Assembly (NCBI GenBank): GCA_003864495.1
Contig: ML133422.1
Coordinates: forward strand, 2,969,601 to 3,033,600
From: Nemopilema nomurai
Taxonomy: Eukaryota; Cnidaria; Scyphozoa; Rhizostomeae; Rhizostomatidae
Reading direction: 5' to 3'
DNA length: 64,000 bases
A program made the translations under genes and the position numbers. How positions within the stretch are numbered: the stretch's first letter is position 1; every line of letters begins with the position of its first letter. The notes below the pieces were generated by a model. The model saw nothing but the letters and a program-made list of their open reading frames with translations, made no database searches and was not told the DNA's origin. Shown here one piece after another: positions 13,395 through 24,983 of this stretch.

Positions 13395-14722
13395 ATGGCT
13401 GTGTTTTCCTCTCTGAGTAGTGCAACCGTGGCAGACACAATTGTGCCAACTGTGGTAGCTGTCACTGGTGGAGTTGTCGCATACTTGGTCCTGACTTCTG
13501 TTTTTCGTAAGGTGGTAAGTCACGGGAACCCAAACACCATCAACAAATCAATTAAGAAGGACACAGCAAAAGTTGTAGACTGTGCGGATATCGAAGATTT
13601 GCCAGATAAGGTCTCCTACTGCCGTTGTTGGAGGTCTAAAAAAGTGAGATATTTTTCCGTGATATATTTTTCCGTCTGCATGTTCTAAAAAATTATTGCC
13701 TCAGACACTGTTCAGTAAATCTATTCGAAGCCCTTGTTCATCCTTGCAACCATCTCACGTGTTCCAGACATCCCCCCTCATAGCGAGGGAAACAAGGTCC
13801 GCGTATTGTTCGGCCAATGCTACAATCAACAGCATGCTTTCAGCCATAGTGAAGCCTCTGTGTCTGATGACAATTTAAACTGGTAGCAGAAATTTTTGTT
13901 TGCTTGTCTTGGTTTCAGCCGTGAGAACCAACCAGACCTTATGTAATCTAGACTTGAATATATAATGTACCAGTAAGAAAATTATTCAGTATACACAATT
14001 TTCAAGTCATTGCAAGTGATTCAAATTTTAACTGCAAAGGACATGAGGCACGTTTTCCTCTCAAATTGCCTTTTCCATGCCAGTTGCTTAGACTCAACCA
14101 AAGGGTTAAACATTGCAAGCAAGAAGAAGAGAAAAAGGGCCTAAAATTATTTGTTTGCAGTATCAAATCCCTACCAGAAAGATCTAAAATTTTGAGAACA
14201 AATAAAAAAAAGTGAACAAATGCTATGTGGTACAAAACTTCACATGTTTGCAAAAAACCAGTTCCACTGTTTTTAGCTATTGTAAAGAAAAACAAACATA
14301 CTCTTGAGGGGTTTGGATGAATAGAGAAAGGTTTCTTGGTATTGTTAGAAGCTTGACAAGGCAAATTTCTATTCTTACTAGTATTTTATCTCAGGTCCTG
14401 CTGATTTCCCTTAAACTTCTTTTGTTTTTGTGCTAAACTTCTATTTTCTGCATAGGTCTGGAAGGAAGCGTCATCTTTTTAAAAGTTTGGCCAAAATAGA
14501 GTCCATTTCTGCTTCTTTATATCTGATTTGCCCCAATTTTTAGGTTTTTTTGCCAGCAGTCAAATTTTGTATCACTTGCTTTCAGGTGTAAGGATATCAT
14601 AAAATTGTTTTATTTTGTCATTGCAGTTCCCCTTGTGTGATGGAAGTCACAATGCTCACAACATGTTAACTGGAGACAATGTTGGACCATTGTGCTTAAA
14701 GAAAAGGAACCCCGCAAACTAA
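13395..14722 (+). CDS. CISD1: CDGSH iron-sulfur domain protein (mitoNEET family)
   Basis: A 2Fe-2S protein anchored in the outer mitochondrial membrane, involved in iron/redox handling. Two exons, 13395-13643 and 14627-14722, join in phase 0 to give 114 residues. A hydrophobic segment at residues 12-36 ([19 protein letters not shown]) is the membrane anchor. The Fe-S site is complete: YCRCWRSKK ends exon 1, and exon 2 begins [12 protein letters not shown], supplying the three Cys and one His ligands in the order C-x-C, then C, then [13 protein letters not shown] follows, as in the family. The short N-terminus and single CDGSH motif fit CISD1 better than CISD2, but an ancestral CISD1/2 gene is possible. 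The predicted product ends KKRNPAN. Confidence 0.95.
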
Positions 14723-17700
14723 GCAAATACTCTGAGGGAAAGCCTGTTTTTCTTTGTTTGGATATATCTGTTAAATGTGTTTTGTACTATTTTGGGCAAC
14801 ACAAGTACTCATGAAAAACTGGCCAGTCTGCTTCTTGTGGTAAGGGTCGTCATCGTCTAAATTACCTGTCCCATAAGGATGTTGGCGATCATGGACTTCC
14901 AACTCTTCCTAAGGAATTTAATGTGCTTGTTAAAGAGCGTACTTTTGTATATCTAAAGCAAAACACAAAGTTAGATTGTTTGACTCCACAATCTTCTAAT
15001 ACATCATACATGAGTCCATTTATATGCTAATACCTCAGCTCTATCTAGACTTGCTTGGGACAGGGTTAGGAGCCAGATTACTTTCTACTTTGTTCATAAA
15101 CAGTGGAGCGAGATGGTTGGGACGTAGAATACTGTGAAAAAGGAATCAATTAAGGCAAGGTTTGTCATCCCCCAATAGAAGGTTGTACAAGAAAATAGAT
15201 GGCTTTTGCATTGCAACTTGCTGCCACTGAAATTAATTGATTTTACCACAAAGCATGACTAACAAGTTTCTGACACAGTTGGTTCTCTTATCAAAATCAT
15301 TTTGATTGGAGAGAGTTTTGATCTCTTTGTTGTTAATCTGGAGTCATTTCATGAATGCATTGTCGATTGATTTGCCGAATCCCCGTCCTAAACCACATGA
15401 AGATGCAATTTTCCGTGACAGTTTCTGCACTGTTGTGGCGAGAGGCCAGAAGTGAAGCTGCCACCGCAACGTCCTTTCCGCAGCCTCCAACGATGGCCGG
15501 CTCATATGTCACGCAACACCATTCCCTCGCCACAGCAAGAACCACCCCGGTCGCTGCTGTTGGGTGAGCAAATAAACTGCGAAGGAAAATTTGACATTTA
15601 ACATTAACTGCAAGTATCTATCTCTAAGGGTCAGGTCAGAGATAAATCGGCAATTAATTTGAATATCTGTTCCTATATCTGTCTGAACCATGCAAACCTT
15701 TCTCAGATAAAACCAGCTGCAATACAGGAGGTAGTTTTATGTAAATAATGAAACTATTCCTCGACACTTAAAGTGGCTAGGTCATTCAACAAACTCGTTC
15801 CTTACTTGTGTAAATCACTTTTGTACATTGGTAAGTCAATCTCCACATCATTTTTGCAATACCACCCCTTTTCTCTATGATAATAGATACCCATTTCCGA
15901 GAATGGAATTTTTTAGATAACTTAGAATCTTTTAGATAATTTTCGTTCTGATAAACACACCCACAAAGATGGAGTTTGATTTTAAAGACGAACAACAAAC
16001 GGACCAACAACCCACATTTATTATTCCAGTATAAATAATTTTTTAGCGTTTAATTGCTTATCTCCTAGATTTGCACGATTGGTGTGCTATCACTTAGAGA
16101 GTTACAAGTGACCCTCGTGATAACACTTGAAGTTACAAGGGCCTTGCTTTACAATCTAACTTGTTCAAGATTTGTAGTGAAGGCTGCGTGTTCATTACAC
16201 GCCATACATCGCTAGTCACAAAGGCAACCGTTGAGATTATCAAACCAATTCGATTTGTAACTATGGGCGGTCCTTTTGCCTCTTTCCAAATACTTCAATG
16301 ATTCCAATTTTCAAGTACATGTTTTTTATAATAGACCTCATCAAAGACAGCGGCTTGAGTGATTTTCAGCAACGGTTGTAAATGACATGGCATCAGGAAG
16401 GTCGAACCGGCATTGCTTGCTATTCTCAAAGCATGCGACCACAAAGTACCACCATATTGCAGCTATACTTCATGTTTGCAATATCATTTCAACAAACACC
16501 TTGCGCCCAGCTCGCTGTATATCATGTTGGAATTATGATTGATGGCATGATGAATAGCAATGAATTGAAATTAACTTCAGAACTCCGGAAACATCGTCTG
16601 GAAAGTCGAAGTTTCTTTGTCTGGAATTTTGCTTAGCCAATATCTAACGTCGCATTTTGTAGGTGACCAATTGAGGGAGTTGTTTTTTATTCCTCTAAAA
16701 TGTGGAATTCTGAACCTTGCCAAAACTAATTCGTTACAGCGAGTAGTGGATCAGTGTGTCTCAAGGAGACAGTCTATTAAGTCTATTTTTTCATGACTCC
16801 TCGTGTATTTCTATGCTTTCTACTTTGAAGCTTACTACCCCTTCTTGCTCAAACTGTTCTGGCCTGGACAAGATCAACACACCTAGCAGATCCCTTATTC
16901 AAACCTCCTCTGTTTTCACTTATTATGACCTTCCTACAGGACAGGTCTCCTCCAACCTTGCCTGCTAGAAACTCTGCTTTGATTGTGAAAAAAGTCTGTT
17001 TCGGAATGGGGTTTCTGCATTTTTAGATCCATCAACGAGGAACGACGGGGTACCTGTCTGTAATTTTCCCATTTGAATCGACAGTTGACTACGTCTACGT
17101 CAACTACGTCTGTGCTTTTCAAAAGGTCGTGCCTTAGGTTACTCTTGGCTTTCAAGGGGGCAACGAAGTAAAAGTTCCAATTCAAACCTTGACTTTGTTA
17201 CGCCTAGACTCCAGGCAAACAGTTTAGATGCTCTAGGGTGTGTACCATTTGTCACATATCAAGTCAGGTACACGTCAAGGCTGGCCGAGTTCATTAACGT
17301 CTTCTCAAAATCTAATCGCCTGGCAACGAGCTAACCTTGTAAGATTTCCTGATATCATAGAATTTGCCTAGGATCAAGGTTTTATCTTGATATTATCATA
17401 TGAGTCAAAGATTAAAATTTTCCCAGCCATTATAGAATCGTGCCTTTTTTCACGAAACGATTTTGTTTTAATCTGACAATGAACAATTAAAACTCTTTTC
17501 GCGGCCTTTTTTCAGCTTATGAAGATCCCATTTCATGGACGAGCCCCACTTCAGAGCAAAATCTCTTCAGATATCTTGATCTCACGGTTCAAATTTTCAA
17601 AAACTCAATTTTTGAACAACCTCAGATTTATTATTGGTATGGCTTTCGAAAAATTGTCTGTAGCTTGTCATGATTTAAGGGGGAGTTTCAAGATTGGTTA

Positions 17701-20041
17701 TTTCTTTTTGTTGGACAATCTCAGCAAATACTTTAAAAGGACGAATCTGTTTTTAATGAGTTGGTCTTGTGCATCAATATCGTGGATGATTCGTGTAAAA
17801 AATAGAATTTATAACAGTTTTATTTAGTGCTGGGAACCATAAAACTAATTCCCTTTGCTCAGAATTGCACAATGAGGGGAATTATTCGTTTGTTATGCCT
17901 TTTCTCAATACCAATTGCCACACAAAATGAAGCGAGGCTCTAATATCCTGCTAAAAGCTGGAGTTGAAGGGTCAATAATGAAACTTCCTTCGCTGTTTGA
18001 AAACATAACGAGGTCCAAGTGAAGGAGGAGGTCTGCAGAATAAGTCATTGTTGTAAACACGGTTTCAGTTCTATACGAAATAAGCTGCCTGTTGTGCATA
18101 CAATTTCCCGAAATTGACTCAGAACCGATCACAGTTGTACGAATGGATTAGAACGAAGCTGATTGAAGAACCAGTTCAGCCCTTCTGAATAGCAGAGGGG
18201 GAAATTAATTCACAACGCAACAGGACAAATTGCGAACAATGAAAATCATAGAGATCCACTGCTATCTAAATGAATAAAAAAAACAGCCGGCATTCGCATT
18301 GAAGTAAATGTCCGCAAACCAATGGGCAGGCGCTTCTTTTTCGATTACGATGCTCTTATCAGCATGCACCACCTTTGATCCCTGTTGTTTCCCGTTGATA
18401 CGGGTCAGTCAGCCTTTGAGAATGCGAGAGATTTCTCGTCCCAGAAGTTGTTGTTCGTCCTGTGCTGCGTTTGCTACAGGTAAAAGATGTCACGAAAAGT
18501 CATCGCCCCCATCATTAAATAATCATCTCAGGATGAAGTGGTTAGAATGTGGGATGACTGTGGCACGTTCGTTGTAAAAGCAGATGGAAAGTTGCACTGA
18601 TGGATGAATCTCGTGGGATGGTAAAGAACGGACTGCATTGTGACAGAAGCAGAGATTTTGCGTTGTTGGGTGGAGATGTCCAAGCCAGGTACATACCCAT
18701 GGAAAATGTTTTGGTAAGACAATGCTATCTATTTCTACGCATTATTTCAGGGCTCGACCGTTGAGGTGACTGATAGAATTTCAACCAAAGAAGCACTTCC
18801 TATTTCAACGGAAAATGCTATTCCCTGCTTAAACATTAAAGTTAATTGCTCACACTTTCATTTCCGCGATATTTTTTTGTTTCGTCCTAGTTGATTCCCT
18901 TTGCAATTATTTCCTTGTAGATGAGTAGGACCTTTCCTCTTTCGTTTAATTTGTTCGCTGTCTTTGTTGTTCTTTTACATCAACATTATTTTTAATGACC
19001 TGCTCTCTATCCTTTTGTTAAAAGGGCTAGGTTCTGAACCTTCAGTGTGCAGGTGTCGAAAAGCCTTTACAGCTCTGACTTGTGAGCTGTGCAATATTAA
19101 AACGTATGTTGCATTTGAAAGGCAACGATTAGTTGTTACACGTATGCATAAACACATAATGGTCAAATGAATCGAATTCTTTTTGACAATCCATCAGCCA
19201 ATTATTTTGCTAAAAGTCGTCCCCTTTTGTGCGGTATTTGTTAATGTAGTTTTTAGAATATTTCAAAGTTCTGCTGTCCATTAGCATCTCTTTGAAGTTT
19301 GATCTGTGGTTTTAAAAAAGGTTAGCTATTAAGATACAGTCTCTATGTAGAATTTTTATTAAACCGGCATTCTCTTTTTGCTATTTTCATCCGATTTTGA
19401 GCGCAGAAATGCTTCGGCCGCATGCATGTCTTGTGTTGTTGTTGGGTGATCAGCTGTTAATCGAAGACTTTCCTTCTAATGCGAAAGTGATCAGCAAACA
19501 AAACAAGTCATTCATGGACAAATACACAAAACCATTTCTATAGCACCTGAGCAATTTTCATCCAATTTTTTCTTTGAAGTTTGTTATTGCATTAGGGATT
19601 TGATATCGAAAATTTAAGAATATATCTTTGTCCTGTATGATCGCATGTCATCTTTAAAATGGTGACTATGCAAACCTAAGAATATATCGGCTCAATAATC
19701 AAATATGAATCCCACCGAGCTACCATTAAACAAAGTAGCAAACGGTTTGCTCTATTTCGGTAAAGAAATGATCAGAAACATTTTCACTACACCACCCCAC
19801 CCCTGCTGCCCCCATCCCTACCCCAGCCAGATCAGAGCACTGTCCTTAGGAAGGCCAAGGTTAGCCCTGCCGTTAACGCAACTTCTCCCTTTAATAGCCT
19901 TAAGGCCTCGGCCATTTCAATTCTATCACAATAGTTCGCCAATTGCTTGTAGTCATGTCTTCGTAACAATGCGATGGTGTGATAAGATATGGAAGCTGTG
20001 AAGAGAAGCATAAAGAAAAAACACCTTTGTGCTCCCTTTAG
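14723..20041. other. Gene-poor interval downstream of CISD1
   Basis: No gene can be supported. Weak candidates seen: a possible first coding exon at 15493-15563 in a GC-rich patch (24 codons starting MAGSY, donor GTGAGC) with no matching second exon found; an ORF of about 70 codons at 14815-15029 that looks like decayed transposon or chance sequence; and a short exon-like stretch after a good acceptor on the minus strand near 18480. None shows a known domain. Confidence 0.4.
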
Positions 20042-20109
20042 ATCTTGAGCTCTTAGAGGCAAGTGGATGTGTTTACATCGTAGGAATTTCCCATCCAGAA
20101 TCCGCGCAA

Positions 20110-20181
20110 ATGAGGAACTGGTCGTTTATCAGAAACTTTCGTAGAAGCTGCTCAAAAGAAAAGCCAGCTGATGAGGAAAAC
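20110..20181 (+). other. Candidate upstream coding exon of gene A
   Basis: From an ATG at 20110 the frame reads 24 codons (MRNWSFIRNFRRSCSKEK, ending PADEEN) and stops exactly at a good donor, AAC then GTAAGA. Phase is 0. This matches a phase-0 acceptor (CTTTGCAG) at 24969, immediately before gene A, whose frame is open from that point (DREYN, then the ATG at 24984). The join would add 29 residues to gene A. A second acceptor-like site at 20042 would instead extend this exon upstream. Support is splice grammar only; there is no homology. Confidence 0.25.
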
Positions 20182-23100
20182 GTAAGACCTTCTTTCTTCT
20201 GAGGTTGAACTTGTTGTTTGTTTTTGTTTACGGGGCTTCCAATGTGTGGCTTTTGTTTTGTTGCTACGAAAGACAAGAAAATTACACGATGGTTTCAAGA
20301 ATAAAGCGAAGAAAAGCATTTTTTTCGGTTTTTGCCAAGTCGTTGAGTTTATGAAAGGGCTAACTTGTGTTCTAGGCGATATTTTTACTCTTGCAATCAA
20401 CAAAGCAGAATTACAAATTTTCTTCGATGTGACCCTGCCTAAAAGGAATCATAGTTTTGAATTATTGATTGTAATCAGGGACTTCACAATCCACCAACCC
20501 AAAGCATTCACTCTTTATAAAATTCAGTAAAAAGAGTAATTTGTTGCTCTGCAAGCCTTTGCGGTAATATAGATCTTCTCGTCATTGACAGTAGTTAAAA
20601 TCCATTGTAACATAATATAGAAAGGAATTTGTCCTTTGTTTTGCGTGCGAACCTGGGCAGGGGTCTGGGATGGAGTCCATCCTCAACAACAACATATTTA
20701 CGGCAATAACACCTTGGACAAACGTACGTCAGTACCATAGCAATGCTGACGTTACTTTCGTTATGAAGTTGCCCGCCACCAAAACGAGCATGTTTCGCCA
20801 TTCTCTACTTATGCAACATTTGCAAATCGATTTCTTGGTCCCCAAATTGTTATTTAAATCTCTTCCATCACTACTCTATACCTCCTTCACTATCAGGCTT
20901 CCAACTTCTGGTCATTCTGATGCTTAGGCCTATTTTGAACATAGCTCATTTCGGTGACATATAACGTCATACGTCGACCGTACCATCTCATTCACCAACA
21001 ACAAGCCTTAAAATTGATCAGAGATTCTCTTAATTCGCCAGATGGCAGTATGAAACTAACTCATTGTGTGCTATCCACACCTCGATATCTCCAGGTGGCC
21101 CCTGGACACAGTATCCCGAATTCTTTCAAATCGCACCTTTCGTGATTCTCCCAAATGGCCGCCTTCGCCCAATGGACAGGTTAGGCAATTAAGATGGTTA
21201 ATACTCACAATAGAGCTTTTTTGACATAATTAAAAATATAAAACATACTTTCACTCACAATTGGCATTAGCGACTAGGCTCTTTTTTGCTAAGCCTGTTC
21301 CGGCCCCCGAGCTTATTAACATGTCAATGACTTTATGCTTCGCATAGTTTATCCTTTAATGCAGATTTACTCGTATTTTACTCAGGTATCGTTCCTTTAT
21401 AACGATCAGTCTTTTTATTGGCAAGGGTAATAGTTGTCCTTGAAATCCAAATAAGGGCTGATTCATGTCTTAGGCCTAATGAGAATAATTGAAGCTTGGT
21501 CTGTTTTTGATCTCCCGCTACGGAGCCAGAAGAACTTCTATCATAAATGTACCATGATACGACTATGTTGTCAATAGGAAATTGTCTAGGACGTAATAAA
21601 ATCCCCAAATTTGTCTCGTACGCGAGCTTAAGTGAATATGGCTGAAACAGTGTCAATAAGCAATTAAAGGCAAAATTAATCACAAGTCTGTCTGTTGCCT
21701 TCTCGCCTTTTCTGATTACTTACGTTCGGGGCCACTCATCAAACTTCATAATTCATGTACTGCAGTGTAAAACACTCATTCTTAACTCGCAAGTACATTT
21801 TTACAAGAGGACGTTCGAGGCCGTAAAGGTCACGTATATTTGCCCTTTATGTACATGGACCCGTTTAATCTCCTAGACTGAACAAAGATCAAGTCTTGAA
21901 AAAGTGTCCCATAGACGTGCCGATTTCGCGTTTCTAAATGAATGGAGAAGGCTATGCTGACGAATAAGAAAAAACAACACTCTTATCTCGGTGCATTATG
22001 CCGAAAGTGCGTACCATTTCACTCGGTTGCTTTGACCCCACCCCTTTGTGAGAGTTTCCCACCAATGTGTTGCCCATGCTCTGACTGCATTTACCCCTTG
22101 TGGCTGTATGACTATTAGAAGTTTAATGTTTCCTGGTCGAGGGCAATTTAATCCTACGGTTTGCAGTTAAGGTGTAATGCGCTGGAGGGATGTCTCGTTA
22201 GTTGCGCAAGATTCACCGCAGAACAACCTCACTTCATCAGAAAGCCCTTCGGAGCAAAATGATGGAGCTGGAACTTCTAGCAGTCGAGTACTCCCCATGG
22301 GCGAGGGAGATTAAATGATAACTGAGTTTTAGTAGCACCACGGGATCTCACTGAAGGGGAAGCAACAAACGAGGTTGGTGAAAATTCATGTCTTGTACAA
22401 TCAAGAATTATTACGGACACATTTTGAGGCGAACAGATGCATAATCACGTACAAAAAAGTAATCTAAAATTTTTAAGGCTTTCAAATTCATCGATTTATT
22501 AGTATATTCTTATAGATTGGTTGATTTCTACTAGTTAATTTCTTCTTAAAAATAATCTGCTAAACTTTCTCTGCCATTGATAAGAATTCTCTTAATCTCG
22601 AAATTTCAACATAACTTAATCTTTTCAAAAAATCTTTCCTGTTAGACATCGCGTTTCGCTTGTATCCAACGATTTATTACGCAACATTTATTAAATAATT
22701 TCCTAATTTTATCCTTTTACATTCATCACTAAATCATGTTAACAACTCAATACCTAGCTTTTCACAATGTTCTTTCCTGAAGGTATTATTTCGCTATTTT
22801 TCTTGAAAAGCCAAAAGATGCTTCGTCTGACATCAGCTATAAAGAGGAGGTTCTAAACGCTATTGTTCCTGTAGTCATGGTTTAACTTCCTTGCATCGAT
22901 AACACCTCTATCAAAACATTAGCTTTCTAACCAGTGTACTCTGAATTGGGTGCGTAGGTTCGTGCTTCCGAGAGAACTGAAGATCTCTAATGCAATTTGT
23001 TTTTATGAACAAATTTAATTCCGTTAACAAGATCTGCTGCCTGTTTTTAACCAGTTTTAAAACAAGCAAACCCCAACATCGTTAGAAATGATTTAGAGAT

Positions 23101-23577
23101 TAAGAACTATTTCCCCTTCTTATGTAAATATTTTAGTTCTTGCTTTTTAATTTTTCCTCAGTTATACATGAAAGCAAAACAAAACGATAAGATCGTAACC
23201 AACTAAAGCATTTTTTCTAAGTATAAACAAAAACTTAAAGTCATCAATCCAGCTAATTGTTATTATCAGCTTAGTTACTTGTCTCGAAACACTTACTTGA
23301 TGTTGGCATGTAGAAGAGCCTGGTCGTTCGAAACGGGAAAAGGTGCTTGTTGGTTTGCAAGCTGGATGTATGTTGTTATGTTTTTTAATGTTGGAAAGGC
23401 AATAAAAGAGAGCGCGACATTGTTTAGTAGATCTTTTATAGATCTGCTTGCATCTAGCATTCGATTTAATGACTGTCAATGCCAAAATAAAATCCTTCAA
23501 TTCTCTCAAATCAAGGACCTAGAAGATTAAGATTAACCTCATGCTTAATGCATCTACCAGTCCCGTCGGCTAAGGGC

Positions 23578-23700
23578 TGCAGCCCCCCCCCCCCCCCCCA
23601 AATAATTGTCAAACTGCACTATGTTTCCTTTATAACGATGCACTGAATGAGAAGGAAAACTATGGGCTGAGCCCCCCTCTCCCCCATATGAATTTCGTTC
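23578..23700. repeat. C-rich interspersed repeat fragment
   Basis: A run of about 18 C (near 23582-23599) and a further C-rich stretch (near 23670-23685) lie in sequence resembling a dispersed element. A related-looking segment with repeated GCCCCCCCC-ACTTTTT blocks occurs at 46480-46600. Relationship judged by eye only. Confidence 0.35.
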
Positions 23701-24137
23701 TGATGGCATTGTTAAACCACAAATTCTGAATTTGATTTCAACTTTGTAGAGTTGCGCTTGTATATACTGAGTTATATATGCAATAAGTAGGCGCCTCAAC
23801 GCGAAATTTGAGATCTCGATATAAAATCTGTTCACAGTTTTATATAAATCTTCATAGCTTACTATGATTTCGTCAATATTCTTCATATTTCAATTTTTGC
23901 AGTCGACGAAAATCTTCATTTTGCATAGACTGTTCCATGCTAGATGTTTCGAGTATGCATGACATACCTTTTTCAAAGCATGACATACCTATTTCAAAGC
24001 AACATTTTTTACGGGGATATTGAATTTTTATCCTAGTTTTGCTCTGCTGCAAATCTTAAATGTACAGATTTCTCAATTCATTTTAGCAAGAATTTTCTAA
24101 TCTGGTATTTTTATTTCTTTCATGTTACCTGTTACTT

Positions 24138-24141
24138 ATTC

Positions 24142-24178
<37 letters not shown>
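24138..24178. repeat. (ATT)n microsatellite
   Basis: About 12 uninterrupted copies of the trinucleotide TTA/ATT. Simple sequence, no coding role. Confidence 0.9.
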
Positions 24179-24179
<1 letters not shown>

Positions 24180-24702
24180 AGGGCTTGTTCCCTACCTTAT
24201 TCGTTTTACCAATTCTTGTAATTGGAATTTTATCAGGTTGAATAATCCAGAGAGGACGTCCAATTTCATTATTAACTCTTACTACTTCTTTTGAAAATGA
24301 AAGTCTGCAAATGCCGTGAATGAATAAAAGTATTCACACAGTTCCATAAACATGCAGTCAAAGGTCAATTTTTTGGCTCGATTTCACAGAAAATGTTCTC
24401 TGTTGTGAATTGCAAATATCGTGTATGTGTGTATTCGCTCCTCGCGAACCTTCTCATTTTATAACCCATTTTACTTGATGTAAACTACCCTCGCTTTGCA
24501 CTCAAGGGTTGCAGGCACAAACACTCTTAACTTCAACATACCCATATATTTGTTTTGCTGCTACAAAACTGCGAGCTATTGGCCAGTTTTTTCCATGAAA
24601 AGTCCACTCTTTATCTCTAAAGATTACTTCATCTCAATACAGATGCCAAAAAATTTGTTTGTAAGCAAACTATACACAATGGATATCCCGTAGGCGTATC
24701 TG

Positions 24703-24710
24703 TGACGTCA
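24703..24710. promoter_or_regulatory. Full CRE/ATF palindrome TGACGTCA (copy 1)
   Basis: Perfect 8-base palindrome that CREB/ATF-type bZIP factors bind, in the first duplicated block upstream of gene A. Function is inferred from the motif and position. Confidence 0.5.
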
Positions 24711-24821
24711 TTTCAGAAGTGCTCTAGGTATATCAAGTACCAAAACCACAGGGCGGAAGGCAATTCAATTCAACCAGTCTGTCATGCAAGCTACAATGGA
24801 TATCCCGTAGGCGTCTATCTA

Positions 24822-24829
24822 TGACGTCA
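24822..24829. promoter_or_regulatory. Full CRE/ATF palindrome TGACGTCA (copy 2)
   Basis: Second perfect palindrome, exactly 119 bases after the first and 154 bases before the gene A ATG. It is conserved although the surrounding duplicate has diverged. Confidence 0.5.
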
Positions 24830-24983
24830 TTTCAGTAGACTGCTATGGTGTGGTAGGGCACCAAAGCCTCTAGGCGGAGGGCAATCCAATTCAATCAATT
24901 TGTTAGGCTAGCTTGATAACATCACTAGCTGCTTGGTAGAAGTCTCAATGCTGATGTGACCTTTGCAGGATCGAGAATACAAC

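Larger units (their letters stand above)
20182..24675. other. Non-coding interval upstream of gene A
   Basis: No gene supported. If the candidate exon at 20110 is real, this is its intron; otherwise it is intergenic. It contains a poly-C tract near 23582, the (ATT)n microsatellite near 24140, and AT-rich sequence. The open frames at 23162-23530 on both strands overlap each other and show no family features. Confidence 0.4.
24676..24913 (+). repeat. Tandem duplication (117 and about 121 bases) carrying a CRE in each copy
   Basis: Copy 1 spans 24676-24792 and copy 2 spans 24793-24913. Both begin ACAATGGATATCCCGTAGGC and contain TGACGTCATTTCAG, then GGGCAAT-like or GGCAATTCAATTCAA sequence, and end in a GCAAGCT or GCTAGCT block. 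The copies have drifted, most in the centre. They lie 70-310 bases upstream of the gene A start codon. Confidence 0.85.

Noticed and set aside
14815..15029. About 70-codon frame after CISD1 (contains SHKDVGDHGLPTLPKEF)
   Set aside because: It looks somewhat protein-like, but has no start, partner exon or family; probably decayed transposon or chance.
17519..17640. Exon-like stretch after a good acceptor (reads YEDPISWTSP in one frame)
   Set aside because: No in-phase neighbouring exon was found and the only nearby donor is weak; no homology.
18308..18722. Cys-rich plus-strand frame and overlapping minus-strand frames
   Set aside because: Both strands give short open pieces with stops between them, and no splice model fits either strand.
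23554..23886. 110-codon minus-strand frame with poly-Gly
   Set aside because: The Gly run is the poly-C tract read on the other strand; repeat-derived.
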